Below are positions 63,867-64,000 of a DNA stretch of 64,000 bases, one piece after another (the stretch's first letter is position 1; the number at the start of each line of letters is the position of its first letter). The notes beneath the pieces are model-generated. The model saw only the letters and a list, made by a program, of their open reading frames with translations. It was not told the origin of the DNA and did not search any database. This stretch comes from Marinomonas spartinae (GTDB taxonomy: Bacteria > Pseudomonadota > Gammaproteobacteria > Pseudomonadales > Marinomonadaceae): assembly GCF_900089775.1 (NCBI RefSeq), contig NZ_FLOB01000012.1, positions 42,637-106,636 of the forward strand, given 5' to 3'. The position numbers were made by a program, and so were the translations under genes.

Positions 63867-64000
63867 ATGTCGCTCCCCCTGTGTCAGGATAGTTGTCGCC
63901 TCATTTGATATTATAAATAGACAGGGGGCGGTAAGTTAAAACCAGTGGATTACCAAAGACATTCAAGAGCCTTTAAAGAAGCCATCTTACAGAAACTCAG
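63867..64000 (+). mobile_element. Probable left end of an insertion sequence (truncated by window edge)
   Basis: The sequence from TGTCGCTCCCCCTGTGTC at 63867 onward looks like the terminal repeat of an IS: a C-rich block, then GACAGGGGGCG at 63920-63930, a partial inverted copy, then an open frame on the plus strand. The rest of the element lies beyond the window, so the right end and target duplication cannot be checked. Confidence 0.5.
63945..64000 (+). CDS. Start of a probable transposase (partial)
   Basis: An open frame begins after a stop at 63918 and could start at GTG 63945, with a GGGGGCGG-type ribosome-binding site upstream. The 18 residues visible (VDYQRHSRAFKEAILQKL) resemble the N-terminus of IS3-like OrfA helix-turn-helix proteins, in which a 'YSxEFKExxVxKL' pattern is usual. 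Too short to be certain. Confidence 0.45.
   Translation, partial: MDYQRHSRAFKEAILQKL

Noticed and set aside
1..64000. CRISPR arrays, rRNA and tRNA genes, prophage
   Set aside because: I looked for regularly spaced repeats, tRNA-like cloverleaf or CCA-ended segments, rRNA sequence and phage structural genes and found none that I could support.

Overview
The window reads as chromosomal DNA of a marine gammaproteobacterium, most likely an Oceanospirillales member close to Marinomonas. This rests on the gene set (HutU/HutF/HutC histidine degradation, two-subunit pyruvate carboxylase with a divergent LysR, grpE-dnaK-dnaJ, a long GAPDH homologue, aerobic GlpD with a GlpR operator) and on moderate GC. 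It is inference; no rRNA or tRNA gene is present to test it.

Layout. 1-3.6 kb: a histidine-utilisation locus, with hutU running off the left edge, hutF, hutC, and three HutC-like operators. 3.7-7.4 kb: cytochrome b561, an SRPBCC/GyrI-like protein and PepQ. 7.8-17.1 kb: an aromatic/shikimate region with tctCBA, aroQ, an AEC permease, an aroE-like gene, a LysR regulator with two DNA-binding domains, ligC and an aldo/keto reductase. 17.2-20.5 kb: pyruvate carboxylase subunits B and A with a divergent LysR, then ogt and a soluble PAS-PAS chemoreceptor. 23.9-29.0 kb: ligJ-ligK-ligU-ligI-ligA-ligB. With ligC at 15 kb, these genes encode the whole protocatechuate 4,5-cleavage route to pyruvate and oxaloacetate. 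29.3-36.3 kb: peroxiredoxin, a membrane chemoreceptor, a MocR regulator and small conserved proteins. 35.5-38.1 kb: glpR and glpD. 38.2-45.0 kb: LysR, an M50 protease with a DUF2167 protein, GAPDH and a uridine kinase-like protein. 45.2-49.1 kb: the grpE-dnaK-dnaJ heat-shock cluster with sigma-32-like promoters. 49.4-54.5 kb: a tetR/SDR pair split by an AT-rich insert. 54.6-59.1 kb: LysR, a coniferyl-aldehyde-type dehydrogenase and an AaeAB-like efflux pair. 59.2-62.9 kb: tcuB, tcuA and a LysR. 63.5-64 kb: an XRE regulator and what looks like the left end of an insertion sequence.

The most unusual structure is at 50.0-53.8 kb. An AT-rich three-gene block (PhyH dioxygenase, Bcr/CflA-type MFS exporter, carnitine/3-hydroxyacyl-CoA dehydrogenase-like enzyme) sits between tetR and its neighbouring SDR gene. 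It is bounded by 141-bp direct repeats that are both copies of the SDR 3' end. The copy next to tetR is a stranded remnant ending in its own stop codon 9 nt before tetR. The copy on the intact SDR has a different C-terminus. Their differences are almost all synonymous, which suggests the insert arrived carrying a replacement SDR 3' end from a related genome, as integrative elements often do. No integrase is visible.

Metabolically the window points to plant- or lignin-derived aromatics: possible carboxylate uptake (TctCBA), dehydroquinate/shikimate chemistry, coniferyl aldehyde oxidation, full protocatechuate meta-cleavage, and export of aromatic acids. Pyruvate carboxylase lies beside these genes and could balance the C3/C4 products.
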